From positions 57,821 to 121,820 of the forward strand of contig NZ_NSJZ01000008.1 in the NCBI RefSeq assembly GCF_002287065.1: a DNA stretch of 64,000 bases. Direction: 5' to 3'. Each line of letters starts with the position of its first letter. Position 1 is the first letter of the stretch. The stretch comes from Paracoccus salipaludis. Lineage in GTDB: Bacteria; Pseudomonadota; Alphaproteobacteria; Rhodobacterales; Rhodobacteraceae. Positions 42,694 through 52,537 of this stretch are shown piece by piece. The position numbers and the translations under genes are program-made. Below the pieces are notes generated by a model. It ran no database searches, was not told the origin of the DNA, and saw only the letters and a program-made list of their open reading frames with translations.

Positions 42694-45600
42694 ACGCCGA
42701 GGTCCAGGATACGCGCCTCGGGGCAGGCCTCGCGCGCGAGGTCACAGACATGGCGGTGGTGGGTCAGGTAGATCACCTGGCCCGCCCGCGACATCTCGGC
42801 CAGCGCCCCCAGCGCCAGCCGCGTGCGGCTGTCGTCGAAGGTTTCCATGATGTCGTCGGCGATCACCGGCACCGGCCCGTGCGCCCCCGCCCATTCGTGG
42901 AACCCCGCGATCCGCAGCGCGAGGTAAAGCTGGAAGCGCGTGCCCTTGGACAGCGCCCCCGGCTCCTTTGAGCTGCCATCGGCCGCGACGGCGATCAGCC
43001 GCTCGGTCCCTTCGCCGGGCTGCGAGGTCAGGCTCCGGTAGGCGCCGCCCGTGATCGCGGCGAAGGCCTCCGAGGCGCGGGCCATCATCCCGCTGCGGTG
43101 GTGGTCGCGGTACGAGCGCAGCGCGTGGTCGGTGGCGATCACCCCCGCCCGCAGGCGCAGCCAGGCGCGGGCCTCGTCCTCGATCTCGATCAGCAGGGTG
43201 CGGCGGCGCGCCTCGATCAGCGCCACGCGGTCGTCCCCCGGCACCGCGTCCAGCGCGTGGCGGGCGGCGTAAAGCGCGGCGCGGGCGGCGTCCAGCCGCG
43301 CCTCGGTCTCGGCCTGTGCGTCCTCGGCCCGCACCAGCGCGGCGCGCAGCTCGTCGGGCGTGGTGCCGGACAGGCGGGCGCGCGCCTCGTCCAGCGAGGG
43401 AACCCCCAGCGCGCCCCGGATCTGCGCCCCCAGGCGCACGGCGCGGTCGCGCAGCTCGGCGCGGCGGGCGATGCGGGCCAGCGCCGCCTGCGCATGGGTC
43501 AGGTCGGGGGCGCCCAGGTGGGCGGTGATGGCCGCGGCCTCGGCGTCCAGCCGGGCGCGGCGCTGGGCCAGGGCATCGCGGGCAGCCTCGGCGCGGGCGA
43601 GATCCCCGGCCAGAGCGGCCCGGCGCTCGGCCGTGCGCCGGGCTTCGGCAAGGCGGGCGGCGGCGGCGGCATGGCGCGCGAGCGGGTCGCCGGGGGGCAG
43701 GTCCAGCGCGGCGGCCAGCGCCTCCACCGCCTCGGCGAAGCGGCGCTGGTCGTCCTGCATGGCCTCGGTGCGGTGGCGCAGGTCCTCGGCCACGGCCAGC
43801 GCCGCGCCCAGGTCGCGCAAGGGAGGAAGCAGGGCGCGCAGCCGGGCGGCATCGGGCGGGGCGTCCGACAGGAAGGTCGGCGCGCAGGCCTCGGCTAGGG
43901 CGCGCTGCCAGTCCTCCAGCGCGCGCCGCGCTGCCGCCTCGGCCTGCCGGCGGGTGGCCAGTTCCCGCGTCAGGCGCAGCCGTTCGGCCCGGCGCGCGGC
44001 CTCGGCCTCGCGGCGGTTCAGCAGGTGCTGGGCCTGGGCAGCGAGGGCACGCAGTTCGCTTTGGGGGATTTCGCCGGCGCTTTCCAGCCGGGCGCGCAAG
44101 GCGGCCTCGGCCTGCGCCGCCTCGGCATGGGCGCGGTCGGCGGCGCGGGTAGCCGTCCCGGCCTCGTCCGCCAGATCCAGCGCCCGTTCGCGTCGGGCCA
44201 GCCAGCCCGACAGGTCGGCCAGAGGGTCAGCCGGGTCGCGGCCGGGCAGGATCGCGCCCGCGCTGGCCGCCAGCGTCGCGCGCAGTTCCGCCAGGGCCGC
44301 CTCGGCCGTGGAAAGATCGTGCGCCGCGGCCGCGGCCAGTCGCGCCGCCGTCGCGGCATCCTCGCGCGCGCCGTGAAGCCGCCCGATGTCGGCGGCGCGG
44401 TCCAGTTGGGCGGAAACGGCGCTGTCATGCGCCTCCATCGCCTCGGCGAAGGCGCGGGCCGAGGCGGCATCCAGAGTCGCCAGATGCGCCTTCCAGGCCG
44501 TATCCCGGCGGGCGCGGCTGTCGGCCACCCGCTGCGGGTCGGCCGCGCCGATGCTGTCGGCCAGCCCGTCGCGTTCCGCCGCCCGCCGCCGCGCTTCTTC
44601 GGCCCGGTCGGCGGCGGCGCGCGCCGCCGTGTCCCGCGCGGCGGTGGCGGCATCGAGCCTGGCCGCCCATCCCGCCAGCCGTTCCGCCGATGGCACCTCC
44701 AGCGCCCGCAGCGCGCCCGGGTCGCCACTCCACGGCACAAGCCGCGCAAGCGCCGCATCCAGCCGGGCGGCGGCTTCGTCGGCCTTGGCCCGCGTCTCGT
44801 CGCGGCGTCCCGCCAGATCGGCGCGGCGCAGGGGCGCCAGCGCCTCGCGCAGCGCGGCCGCGCCCTCATCCTCGCCCTCGTCGTCCAAGGGCCCGCCCGC
44901 CGCCGCAAGCTCCTCCACCCGCGCCGCCACCTCGGCCCGGGCCGAGGCGAGCCGCGCGGACAACCCCTCATGCGCCGTCATCAGCTCGGCCAGCCGGTCG
45001 AGCGTCCCGGGGCCGACCGCAAGGGTCGCGGCATCGGCACCGGGCAGGACCTGGCGGCCCAGCGCCTCGATCCGCTGGCAGGCCCCGGCAAGCTCCTGCA
45101 GGCGGCGGGGCAGGTCGTCGCGGGCGGCGATCCAGCGCGCCTTCAGCTCCTCGTCGAAGCCCGCGGCCTCGGCCTGCGCAAGCGCCGCACCGTCCGGCAC
45201 CAGCGCCGCCAGCGCGGTGGCCAGCGCCTGCCGCCGCTCGGTGTCCAGCGCGGCTTCGGTGCGCAGCGCCACCTCCTCGGCCAAGAGCCCGGCCACCCGC
45301 GCGGGCCAGTCCGGGGGCGCGTCCGGCAGCCCGTCCAGCGGCGCCAGTTCCGCGTCGATGGCGCCCCATTCGGCCAGCCAAGGCAGCGCCTCCAGCGCGG
45401 CCCTTGCAGCGTCGCGGGCGGCGGCGGCGCGGGCATGGGCTTCGGCCGCCGCGTCGCGCTCGGCCTCGGCCTTGTCGGCCGCGAGCCGCCGCGCGCGATG
45501 CTCGGCCGCCTGCACGTCCAGCGCCTTGCGCTCGGCCGCAAGCTCCTCCAGCCGGGCGCGCATGTCCTTGAGGGTGCCTTTCCGGGCGGATTTCCTGTAG

Positions 45601-46121
45601 AAGGCATCCGCCTCGGCCCGCAGGCCGTCCAGCCGGTCACCCAGTTCCGCCAGTCCCGCGCTGGCCGAAAACAGAAGCTGGCCCAGGTTGCCCCTGCTGG
45701 ACAGGATCAGCTCGCCCCCGTCCTCCATCGTGCCCGCGTCCAGGGCGAACATGTCGGCGCAGTCCTTGCGCTCGATCCCCCCGAGCGCGGCACGCAGCAC
45801 CCCGTCGGGCACGGGCCGCCCGGCCGGATCGACCAGCGAGTCGCGGGCCTTCTTGACGCGCACCACCTCGCGCGGGCCCTCGGCCAGGTCCAGCACGGCC
45901 CCGATCCGCATCGAGTCATAGGGATGCAGGAAATTGTAGCTGCTGCGCGCGTGGATGCCGAACAGCAGGTCCAGCCAGGCGTTCAGCAGGGTGGACTTGC
46001 CGGCCTCGTTCGGCCCGTGGACGATGTGCAGGTCGGGCCGGCCCGGTTCCGCCGCCCCGAAAACCAGGCTGCGGTCGGTGAAGCGCCCGTAGCGCGTCAG
46101 GTCCAGCCGGCGCAGCCGCAT
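42690..46121 (-). CDS. SbcC/YhaN-like SMC-type ATPase
   Basis: The 1143-residue protein has a split ABC-type ATPase. Walker A is GPNEAGKS (36-43) in an N-terminal domain that also contains LLFGIHARSSYNFLHPYD-like sequence. Two long Ala/Arg/Glu-rich coiled-coil stretches (about 170-1000) follow, and Walker B with the signature region is VIADDIMETFDDSR about 57 residues from the end, followed by VIYLTHHRH. It lacks the CxxC zinc hook of Rad50/SbcC, as YhaN proteins do. It starts in a TGATG overlap with the nuclease gene, so the two form a DNA-end-processing complex. Confidence 0.88.
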   Translation of the reverse strand: MRLRRLDLTRYGRFTDRSLVFGAAEPGRPDLHIVHGPNEAGKSTLLNAWLDLLFGIHARSSYNFLHPYDSMRIGAVLDLAEGPREVVRVKKARDSLVDPAGRPVPDGVLRAALGGIERKDCADMFALDAGTMEDGGELILSSRGNLGQLLFSASAGLAELGDRLDGLRAEADAFYRKSARKGTLKDMRARLEELAAERKALDVQAAEHRARRLAADKAEAERDAAAEAHARAAAARDAARAALEALPWLAEWGAIDAELAPLDGLPDAPPDWPARVAGLLAEEVALRTEAALDTERRQALATALAALVPDGAALAQAEAAGFDEELKARWIAARDDLPRRLQELAGACQRIEALGRQVLPGADAATLAVGPGTLDRLAELMTAHEGLSARLASARAEVAARVEELAAAGGPLDDEGEDEGAAALREALAPLRRADLAGRRDETRAKADEAAARLDAALARLVPWSGDPGALRALEVPSAERLAGWAARLDAATAARDTAARAAADRAEEARRRAAERDGLADSIGAADPQRVADSRARRDTAWKAHLATLDAASARAFAEAMEAHDSAVSAQLDRAADIGRLHGAREDAATAARLAAAAAHDLSTAEAALAELRATLAASAGAILPGRDPADPLADLSGWLARRERALDLADEAGTATRAADRAHAEAAQAEAALRARLESAGEIPQSELRALAAQAQHLLNRREAEAARRAERLRLTRELATRRQAEAAARRALEDWQRALAEACAPTFLSDAPPDAARLRALLPPLRDLGAALAVAEDLRHRTEAMQDDQRRFAEAVEALAAALDLPPGDPLARHAAAAARLAEARRTAERRAALAGDLARAEAARDALAQRRARLDAEAAAITAHLGAPDLTHAQAALARIARRAELRDRAVRLGAQIRGALGVPSLDEARARLSGTTPDELRAALVRAEDAQAETEARLDAARAALYAARHALDAVPGDDRVALIEARRRTLLIEIEDEARAWLRLRAGVIATDHALRSYRDHHRSGMMARASEAFAAITGGAYRSLTSQPGEGTERLIAVAADGSSKEPGALSKGTRFQLYLALRIAGFHEWAGAHGPVPVIADDIMETFDDSRTRLALGALAEMSRAGQVIYLTHHRHVCDLAREACPEARILDLGV

Positions 46122-47401
46122 CAATCGGCGCCGTCCGCCCGGTCGGGGACAAGCCGCGCCACCACCTCGTCTGCCCCCTCGCGGGCGAGTTCGGCCAGCG
46201 TGCGGCCCAGTGCGCCCTCGTCCTCGCCGAAACCCGCGCGCAACTCGGGCGGAAGCTGCCCGATCAGTTCCTGCGCGGCGGCGGTCATGTCCGTGGCAAA
46301 GGCCTCCGAGTCCAGCACCTCGCCCGAGATCAGCCGCCGCAGCGCGACCAGGGGCGAGCCGTCGGCGGTCGGCGCCTCCTCCTCCCGCAGGGTGCATTCC
46401 GAGGTCAGCTTCTCGATCCAGACACGCCCGGTTGCCTCGGCCGCCGCCTGGGCCTCGGCCAGCAGCAGGTCCAGGTCGCGCCGGATGCGCCAGGCCAGCG
46501 GCGTGGCCCCGGTCAGCACCACCCGCGCCACCAGGTGCGGCGAGCGGGCCTTGCCGCGCGCCGTTTCCAGCGTCACGCGCAGGCATCGGACCAGCGCGGC
46601 CCAGTCCGCCACGCCCGTCGCATCCACGGGCACGGCGGCGAATTCGGCAAGGCTCGTCAGGCGGTCCTCGACGGTGATCGTGCGGTCGGGGGCGACGGTC
46701 ACCAGCACGACGCCGCGCGGCCCGGCCTCGCCGATGTCGCGACCCTGCGGGATACCGGGCATGACGACCTGCGTGCGTCCCACCACCTGCCGCGAGGGCT
46801 TGTGGATATGCCCCAGCGCCCAGTAGTCGAAGCCCGAGCGTCCCAGGTCGGCGGGCGTCACGGGGGCATAGGGGTCGTGGCCCGGTGCGCCGCCCAGGCT
46901 GGTGTGCATCAGTCCGATGTTGACCGCCTCCGATACCGGCGGCCGGTAGTCGCCCAGCAGGCAGGCCTCGGCCCGGGGCTCGCGGAAGCTGAGCCCGTGC
47001 AGGACGACCGGGACTGCGCCCGGCGGGCGCTGCAGCGGCACGGCCTCGGCGCGGTGGGCATAGACATGGGTCGAGGGCGGCAGCACCAGTTCCCGCGTGA
47101 TCCGCGACAGGGCGTCGTGGTTGCCCCGGATGATGTGGACCGCGACGCCCGCCTGATCCAGCCGCTCCAACTGCTGCGCCAGGAAGCGCGCCGTGGTCAT
47201 CGAGGTCTGGTCGCCGTCATACAGGTCGCCCGCCAGCAGCAGCGCGTCCACCCGCTCGGCCAGGCACAGGTCCACGATGGCGGCGAAGGCCTGCCGGGTC
47301 GCGGTCCCGATCAGTTCCGCCACCTCGGGCGCCCGCAGCGCCAGCGAGCGCAGCGGCGAGTCCAGGTGGATGTCGGCGGCATGGACGAAGCGGAAGCTCA
47401 T
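46121..47401 (-). CDS. SbcD/YhaO-like metallophosphoesterase (DNA repair exonuclease)
   Basis: The 426-residue calcineurin-type nuclease has all phosphoesterase motifs: HAADIHLD (DxH, about 7-14), LLAGDLYDGD (GDxxD), IIRGNHDA (GNHD) and WALGHIHKP (GHxH). These bind the two manganese ions of Mre11/SbcD enzymes. The C-terminal part is helical and should contact the SMC partner encoded next. The ATG at 47401 was chosen over a GTG at 47407. Confidence 0.88.
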   Translation of the reverse strand: MSFRFVHAADIHLDSPLRSLALRAPEVAELIGTATRQAFAAIVDLCLAERVDALLLAGDLYDGDQTSMTTARFLAQQLERLDQAGVAVHIIRGNHDALSRITRELVLPPSTHVYAHRAEAVPLQRPPGAVPVVLHGLSFREPRAEACLLGDYRPPVSEAVNIGLMHTSLGGAPGHDPYAPVTPADLGRSGFDYWALGHIHKPSRQVVGRTQVVMPGIPQGRDIGEAGPRGVVLVTVAPDRTITVEDRLTSLAEFAAVPVDATGVADWAALVRCLRVTLETARGKARSPHLVARVVLTGATPLAWRIRRDLDLLLAEAQAAAEATGRVWIEKLTSECTLREEEAPTADGSPLVALRRLISGEVLDSEAFATDMTAAAQELIGQLPPELRAGFGEDEGALGRTLAELAREGADEVVARLVPDRADGAD

Positions 47402-47475
47402 GGTCACGGATTGTTCCGCGGCGCGGGGCGGAGTGCAAGCGGAGACGCAGCACCGGGGGCTTCGCGCCCCCGGAA

Positions 47476-47508
47476 CCCCCGCGGGATATTTCCGCGAAGA
47501 AGAAAAAA
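47476..47508 (+). repeat. GGGATATTT-type intergenic element, copy 1
   Basis: CCCCCGCGGGATATTT followed by CGCGAAGAAGAAAAA. It pairs in opposite orientation with the copy at 47581-47610. A looser relative lies at 15383-15413. Such elements are recurrent in Rhodobacteraceae intergenic DNA to my knowledge; the role is unknown. Confidence 0.6.
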
Positions 47509-47580
47509 CTGAAGGCCCGGTTGCCCGGAACGGCGCTGAAGCCGGCCCTGTCCGCGCCGGCCATCATGCGCCAAGGCAGG

Positions 47581-47610
47581 GCTTCTTCTTTGCCCAAATA
47601 TCCCGGGGGA
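47581..47610 (-). repeat. GGGATATTT-type intergenic element, copy 2 (inverted)
   Basis: Read on the minus strand it gives TCCCCCGGGATATTT, then GGGCAAAGAAGAAGC, the same pattern as copy 1. The two copies face each other across about 70 bases and could pair as a long stem in RNA downstream of DUF1491. Confidence 0.6.
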
Positions 47611-47645
47611 GCCGGCGTCAGCCGGCGGGGGCAGCGCCCCCTTCT

Positions 47646-47972
47646 TCAGTCCAGCAGGTCCGTCACCGCCGCCTGCCCGGGCAGTTCCACTTCGATCACC
47701 CACAGGTCGGGGTCGGCGGCACGCCTGCGGGCGATGGCGGCGTCGATGTCGCGCGCCGTCCCCTCGGCCTGCCGCACCCAGGCACGGCGATCGGCGGAAA
47801 GGTCGTATTCCTGCGCCCAGAGTTCGACTGTCCCGCCGGGGCGGACCACGCTGACCGCCAGCGCGCCCGCCGTGTCGTCGCCGCGATGGACGACATAGGC
47901 CGCGCGCCCTTCCAGGTCCGCCCGCCGCAGCAGCGCGGCGACGCGCAGGCCGGCGGTCAGGCGCGGCTCCAT
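47646..47972 (-). CDS. DUF1491 family protein
   Basis: This 108-residue protein has the DUF1491 pattern RLTAGLRVAALLRRADLEGRAAYVVHRGDDTAGALAVSV-like (about 4-42) and DPDLWVIEVE near the end. It is conserved in alphaproteobacteria; the function is unknown. Its start overlaps the era stop by one base, so it is the last gene of the lepB-rnc-era group. Confidence 0.88.
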   Translation of the reverse strand: MEPRLTAGLRVAALLRRADLEGRAAYVVHRGDDTAGALAVSVVRPGGTVELWAQEYDLSADRRAWVRQAEGTARDIDAAIARRRAADPDLWVIEVELPGQAAVTDLLD

Positions 47973-48916
47973 CAGTTCCCGTCGCGGAAGTCGAGGCCCA
48001 TCTCGGTGTAGCGCTCGGCCTCGTCCAGCCAGTTCTCGCGCAGCGCCACGCGCAGGAACAGGTGGACCGGGCGACCCATGAACTCGATCAGCTCCTCGCG
48101 CGCGGCGCGACTAACGGCCTTGATCGTCTCGCCGCTCTTGCCCAGCACGATCCCCTTGTGGCCGGCGCGGCTGACATAGACCACCTGGTCAATGCGGGCG
48201 GACCCGTCCTGGCGTTCTTCCCAGTTCTCGGTTTCCACCGTCAGCTGGTAGGGGATTTCCTCGTGCAGCCGCAGGGTCAGCTTCTCGCGCGTGATCTCGG
48301 CGGCGATCATCCGCATCGGCAGATCGGCGATCTGGTCCTCGGGGTAAAGCCACGGACCTTCCGGCACCTCGGCGGCCAGCCAAGCCAGCAGGTCGTCGGT
48401 CCCGTGCCCCCTCTCGGCCGAGATCATGAAGGTGCGGACGAAGGGAAAGGCCTCGTTCATCTTCTGTGACAGGGCCAGCAGCTCCTCGGCCTTCACCCGG
48501 TCGATCTTGTTGATCGCCAGCGCCACCGGATGCCCGCCCGCCTTTTCGCTGAGCGCGTCGAGGATCGCCTGCACCCCGTCCGTCAGCCCGCGATGCGCCT
48601 CGATCAGCAGCACGACAATGTCGGCGTCCGCCGCTCCACCCCAGGCTGCTGCCACCATGGACCGATCGAGCCTGCGGCGCGGCCGGAAGATGCCGGGCGT
48701 GTCCACGAAGACGATCTGGCTTTGCCCGTGCATGGCGATGCCGCGGATGCGGGCGCGGGTCGTCTGCACCTTGTGGGTCACGATCGAGACCTTGGCCCCG
48801 ACCATCCGGTTCAGCAGGGTGGATTTCCCGGCGTTGGGCTCGCCGATCAGGGCGACGAAGCCCGCGCGGGTGGGTCCTTCGGGCGCCTGTTCGGGGGCGG
48901 TGTCGTTCTCGGTCAT
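47972..48916 (-). CDS. era: GTPase Era
   Basis: Era is an essential GTPase that matures 16S rRNA and the 30S subunit. The 314-residue product has G1 GEPNAGKS, G3 DTPG, G4 NKID and the C-terminal KH domain, including [22 protein letters not shown] sequence. The ATG at 48916 overlaps the rnc stop (ATGA). The upstream part of the open frame before 48916 runs inside rnc and is not used. Confidence 0.97.
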   Translation of the reverse strand: MTENDTAPEQAPEGPTRAGFVALIGEPNAGKSTLLNRMVGAKVSIVTHKVQTTRARIRGIAMHGQSQIVFVDTPGIFRPRRRLDRSMVAAAWGGAADADIVVLLIEAHRGLTDGVQAILDALSEKAGGHPVALAINKIDRVKAEELLALSQKMNEAFPFVRTFMISAERGHGTDDLLAWLAAEVPEGPWLYPEDQIADLPMRMIAAEITREKLTLRLHEEIPYQLTVETENWEERQDGSARIDQVVYVSRAGHKGIVLGKSGETIKAVSRAAREELIEFMGRPVHLFLRVALRENWLDEAERYTEMGLDFRDGN

Positions 48917-49602
48917 GGGGTATCCCCGATCTGGTCCAGCATCGCGCCGGCGGCGGCCTGCTCGATGCTGCGTTTCGTGCCGGTGCCGCTGGCCTCGGCC
49001 TGCCGGCCGTCGTCCAGCCGCACGATGATGCGGAAATGCGGCGCATGGTCGGGGCCCGACCGGTCCGCCACCTCGTAGGAGGGCGGACCCATGCCCTTGG
49101 CCTGCGCCCATTCCTGAAGCGTGGTCTTGGGGTTGAAGGCGGCCTCCTCGGCGCCCGCGATCCGCGCGCCCCAGAGGCGCAGGATCATCGCCCGCGCGGC
49201 TTCGAAGCCCGCGTCGAGATAGACGGCGGCGATCACCGCCTCCATCGCGTCGCCCAGCAGCGCGTCCTTGCGCCGCCCGCCGGTCATCATCTCGGACCGG
49301 CCGAGCTTCAGCACCTCGCCCAGGCCGATCTGGCGGGCGATCTCGGCGCAGGTCTCGCCGCGGACAAGAGCGTTGAGGCGCGGCGCAAGCTGACCCTCGG
49401 TCGCGCCCCGGTCGGCCTTCAGCAGCGCCTCGGCGATGGTCAGGCCCAGCACGCGGTCGCCCAGGAATTCCAGCCGCTGGTTGTCGGGCCGCGTGGCCGA
49501 GGACAGGCTGCCATGGGTTAGCGCGCGCACCAGCAGCGCGGGGTCGGCGAAGTGGTGACCCAGCCGCGCCGAGAAGGCGGCAAGCTCGGCCGAGAGCTTC
49601 AC
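48913..49602 (-). CDS. rnc: Ribonuclease III
   Basis: RNase III cuts double-stranded RNA and processes rRNA precursors. The 229 residues have the catalytic signature [14 protein letters not shown] (about 41-54), [17 protein letters not shown], and a C-terminal dsRNA-binding domain starting at [14 protein letters not shown]. It is coupled to era and follows lepB after 9 bases. The hairpins in the pnp leader are possible substrates. Confidence 0.97.
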   Translation of the reverse strand: MKLSAELAAFSARLGHHFADPALLVRALTHGSLSSATRPDNQRLEFLGDRVLGLTIAEALLKADRGATEGQLAPRLNALVRGETCAEIARQIGLGEVLKLGRSEMMTGGRRKDALLGDAMEAVIAAVYLDAGFEAARAMILRLWGARIAGAEEAAFNPKTTLQEWAQAKGMGPPSYEVADRSGPDHAPHFRIIVRLDDGRQAEASGTGTKRSIEQAAAGAMLDQIGDTP

Positions 49603-49611
49603 CGCGCCACC

Positions 49612-50406
49612 TCAGTGGACCCCATGGAAGAACCGGTCCGGCCGCCAGGTCCAGAAATACAAGAGCGAGCTGCCCGCGGACGAGAAGATCACCCGGTCGG
49701 CGCGGCCGATCAGGAACTCGGCCGGCACAAAGCCCAGGCCCCCTGCGATGGCGGGCACGCGGCTGTCTTCGGAATTGTCGCGGTTGTCGCCCATGAAGAA
49801 ATAGCTGCCCTCGGGCACCGTGAAGACAGGCGTGTTGTCCAGCGGCCAGTCGTTCACGATATTCAGAACGTCATGGCTGCGTCCTTCGGGCAGGGTCTCG
49901 GTGAAGCGCTCGTTCTCGCAGGGGCCGCCCTCGGGCACGGGCTCGTTGGTGCAGCGGGGCAGGGTGCGGGCGGGGCCCTGCGGCAGCTTGGGTTCCACGA
50001 AGGTGCCGTTGGGCGTCTGCGGCACGGGCTGGCCGTTCAGGATCAGCTGGCCGTCGCGCACCTGCACCGTATCGCCCGGCAGGCCGATGACGCGCTTGAT
50101 GAAATCGACGCCCCGCGTCGGATGGCGGAAGACCACCACGTCGCCGCGCTCGGGCTCGGACCCCAGGATGCGGCCCTCGATGGGGCAAAGCGCGAAGGGG
50201 CAGGAGTAGCGCGAATAACCGTAGGCCATCTTGTTGACGAACAGGAAGTCGCCGATCAGCAGCGTGTCCTTCATCGACCCCGAGGGGATCCAGAAGGGCT
50301 GGAAGAACAGCGTGCGGAACACGCCCGCGATGACCAGCGCCCAGAAGACGGTCTTCACCGTTTCCCAGATGCCGCCTTCCTTTGTCGCGGTCTTGGTGCG
50401 GGCCAT
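49612..50406 (-). CDS. lepB: Signal peptidase I
   Basis: LepB cleaves signal peptides on the outer face of the inner membrane. The 264-residue protein has one N-terminal membrane helix (about 13-32), the catalytic Ser in PSGSMKDTLLIGD, the catalytic Lys in DFIKRVIGLPGD, and GDNRDNSEDSR. The ATG at 50406 is preferred over an in-frame start at 50466, which adds 20 poorly conserved residues. An extra loop with four cysteines (CPFALCP, and CTNE...CENE) may form periplasmic disulfides. Confidence 0.96.
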   Translation of the reverse strand: MARTKTATKEGGIWETVKTVFWALVIAGVFRTLFFQPFWIPSGSMKDTLLIGDFLFVNKMAYGYSRYSCPFALCPIEGRILGSEPERGDVVVFRHPTRGVDFIKRVIGLPGDTVQVRDGQLILNGQPVPQTPNGTFVEPKLPQGPARTLPRCTNEPVPEGGPCENERFTETLPEGRSHDVLNIVNDWPLDNTPVFTVPEGSYFFMGDNRDNSEDSRVPAIAGGLGFVPAEFLIGRADRVIFSSAGSSLLYFWTWRPDRFFHGVH

Positions 50407-50512
50407 GCTTTCTCTCGTCCAATGGCGGATCGCCGGTTCTTGGGCGCGCGAGGCGGCGGAAGTCAAGGCAAAGCGCGTCCCGCGCGCATCAGCGTGAACG
50501 GGGCCGCGAGAG

Positions 50513-50917
50513 TCAGGTGTCCTCGGGCAGGGCCTCGATCACCACGAAGGCCTGCGCCCAGGGGTGGTCGTCGGTCAGCGTCACATGGACATGGGCCCGG
50601 TGCCCGGGCGGCGTCATGGCCGCCAGCCGCTCGGCCGCCCAGCCAGTCAGCGCCATGGTCGGCTGGCCTGAGGCGAGATTGTCCACCGCCATGTCCCGCC
50701 AGGCGATGCCCATGGCCAGCCCCGTGCCCAGCGCCTTGCTGCAAGCCTCTTTCGCGGCCCAGCGCTTGGCCAGCGTCCCCGCCTCATGCGCCCGCCGCGC
50801 GGCCCGCGCCAGTTCGCGTTCGGTGAAGACCCGGTTGCGGAACCGGTCGCCGTGGCGGTCGAGCACGCCCGCGATCCGGTCGATGTTGCAGAGATCGGTG
50901 CCGATGCCGAGGATCAT
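50513..50917 (-). CDS. acpS: Holo-[acyl-carrier-protein] synthase
   Basis: AcpS transfers the 4'-phosphopantetheine arm from CoA to ACP. The 134-residue protein has the family start [15 protein letters not shown] (Asp ligand) and [17 protein letters not shown], with the metal-binding Glu. Its start overlaps the pdxJ stop (ATGA). Confidence 0.97.
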   Translation of the reverse strand: MILGIGTDLCNIDRIAGVLDRHGDRFRNRVFTERELARAARRAHEAGTLAKRWAAKEACSKALGTGLAMGIAWRDMAVDNLASGQPTMALTGWAAERLAAMTPPGHRAHVHVTLTDDHPWAQAFVVIEALPEDT

Positions 50918-51660
50918 GGGGCCATGCCAGCGCGCGCCGCGTCCATGCGCGCGCGCATTTCCCGGATCGCAGGCCCGAGACCCACGAACAGCGCTTCCGA
51001 GATCAGGAAATGGCCGATGTTCAGCTCGCGGACCTCGGGCAGGGCGACGATGGGGCCCACGGTGTCGAAGGTCAGGCCGTGGCCGGCGTGGACCTCCAGC
51101 CCCAGCGAGGCCGCGAGGCGCGCGCCTTCCGCCAGACCGGCCAGTTCCGCGTCGCGGGCGGCGTGGTTCCCCTCGGTGTCGAGGTCGCAATAGGCGCCGG
51201 TGTGCAGTTCGACCACGGCCGCGCCGATGCGGGCGGCGGCCTCGATCTGGCGGGGGTCGTGGCCGATGAACAGCGACACGCGGCTGCCTGCCTCGCGCAG
51301 GGGGGCGATGAACTCGGCCAGGCGCTGCTCGTCGCCCGCGACGTCGAGGCCGCCCTCGGTCGTCCGCTCTTCGCGCTTTTCGGGAACGATGCAGACGGCG
51401 TGGGGACGGTGGCGCAGGGCGATGGCCTGCATCTCGGCCGTTGCGGCCATTTCCAGGTTCAAGGGGACGTGCAGCCTGTCGGACAGGCGCGCGATGTCGG
51501 CGTCCGAGATATGGCGGCGGTCTTCCCGCAGATGGGCGGTGATGCCGTCGGCACCGGCCTCCTGCGCCAGAAGGGCGGCGCGCAGGGGATCGGGCCAGGG
51601 GGTGCCGCGCGCGTTCCGCACGGTGGCCACATGGTCGATGTTGACGCCCAGTCGCAGCAT
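50914..51660 (-). CDS. pdxJ: Pyridoxine 5'-phosphate synthase
   Basis: PdxJ condenses 1-deoxyxylulose-5-P with 3-amino-2-oxopropyl phosphate to pyridoxine-P. The 248-residue TIM barrel has [16 protein letters not shown] at the N-terminus, [29 protein letters not shown] and HAGHGLTF. pdxJ-acpS is a widely conserved pair in proteobacteria. Confidence 0.98.
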   Translation of the reverse strand: MLRLGVNIDHVATVRNARGTPWPDPLRAALLAQEAGADGITAHLREDRRHISDADIARLSDRLHVPLNLEMAATAEMQAIALRHRPHAVCIVPEKREERTTEGGLDVAGDEQRLAEFIAPLREAGSRVSLFIGHDPRQIEAAARIGAAVVELHTGAYCDLDTEGNHAARDAELAGLAEGARLAASLGLEVHAGHGLTFDTVGPIVALPEVRELNIGHFLISEALFVGLGPAIREMRARMDAARAGMAP

Positions 51661-51693
51661 GACGGCTTTTCCCCTTGGTTCCCGCGCCCGAGC

Positions 51694-52521
51694 CTAGCGG
51701 CCCGTGCCGCCCGAGGGTAGCCCCGCGATGGTGGCGGTGGCGCGGACCCACCAGCCGGGCCGTGCGGCGGCGATCGCATCGGCGGCACGGGCTGCCGCAC
51801 CGGCATCGGCGAAGATGCCGAAGCAGGTCGCGCCCGAGCCGGACATCCGCGCCAGCCCCGCCCCCTGCGCGGCCAGGGCGGCCAAGCAGTCGGCGATCAC
51901 CGGGCGCAGGCCCAGGGCGGGCGCTTGCAGGTCGTTGCGGGTGGCGGCGAGCCAATCCACCAGCGCCGCGGCGTCGGCCAGCAGGGGCAGGTCGGGCAGG
52001 GGGGCGTTGTCGCGCCGGTCCAGCGCGGCAAAGACGGCGGGGGTCGGGGTTTCCACGCGCGGGTTCACCAGCACCAGATGCAGATCCGGCAGACCGACGG
52101 GCGTGATCTCCTCGCCCACGCCCTTCATCCGCAGGGGGCGGCTGAGCAGGCAGGCGGGCAGGTCGGCGCCAAGCGTCTCGGGGCGTTCCGGCGCGGCGCC
52201 CAGCGCGCGCAGGACGGCGGCCGCGTCCGCCGTGCCGCCGCCGATGCCCGAGGCGGGCGGCAGGTGCTTGTCCAGCGTGACCGTTGCCGCGGCCCCCACG
52301 TGGCGCAGGGCACGCAGGCACAGGTTGTCCTCGCCCGCCGGCACGGCATCGGCGAAGGGGCCGGTGACGGTCAGCGCGGCGGGCCCCGGCGCGACCGTGA
52401 CCCGGTCGCCTAAAGCGGTGAAGACCACCAGCGAATCGAGCAGGTGATAGCCGTCCGCCCGCCGTCCCGTGACATGCAGGGCCAGGTTGATCTTGGCGGG
52501 CGCGGGCTCGTGGCGGATCAT
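51694..52521 (-). CDS. ispE: 4-diphosphocytidyl-2-C-methyl-D-erythritol kinase
   Basis: IspE phosphorylates CDP-ME in the non-mevalonate isoprenoid pathway. The 275-residue GHMP kinase has [20 protein letters not shown] (split at about 7-26), the ATP loop [25 protein letters not shown] (about 87-107) and the C-terminal [12 protein letters not shown]. The start is 16 bases from the stop of the upstream TPR gene, suggesting one transcript. Confidence 0.95.
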   Translation of the reverse strand: MIRHEPAPAKINLALHVTGRRADGYHLLDSLVVFTALGDRVTVAPGPAALTVTGPFADAVPAGEDNLCLRALRHVGAAATVTLDKHLPPASGIGGGTADAAAVLRALGAAPERPETLGADLPACLLSRPLRMKGVGEEITPVGLPDLHLVLVNPRVETPTPAVFAALDRRDNAPLPDLPLLADAAALVDWLAATRNDLQAPALGLRPVIADCLAALAAQGAGLARMSGSGATCFGIFADAGAAARAADAIAAARPGWWVRATATIAGLPSGGTGR

Positions 52522-52537
52522 GAGGGCGGAAGGCGCC

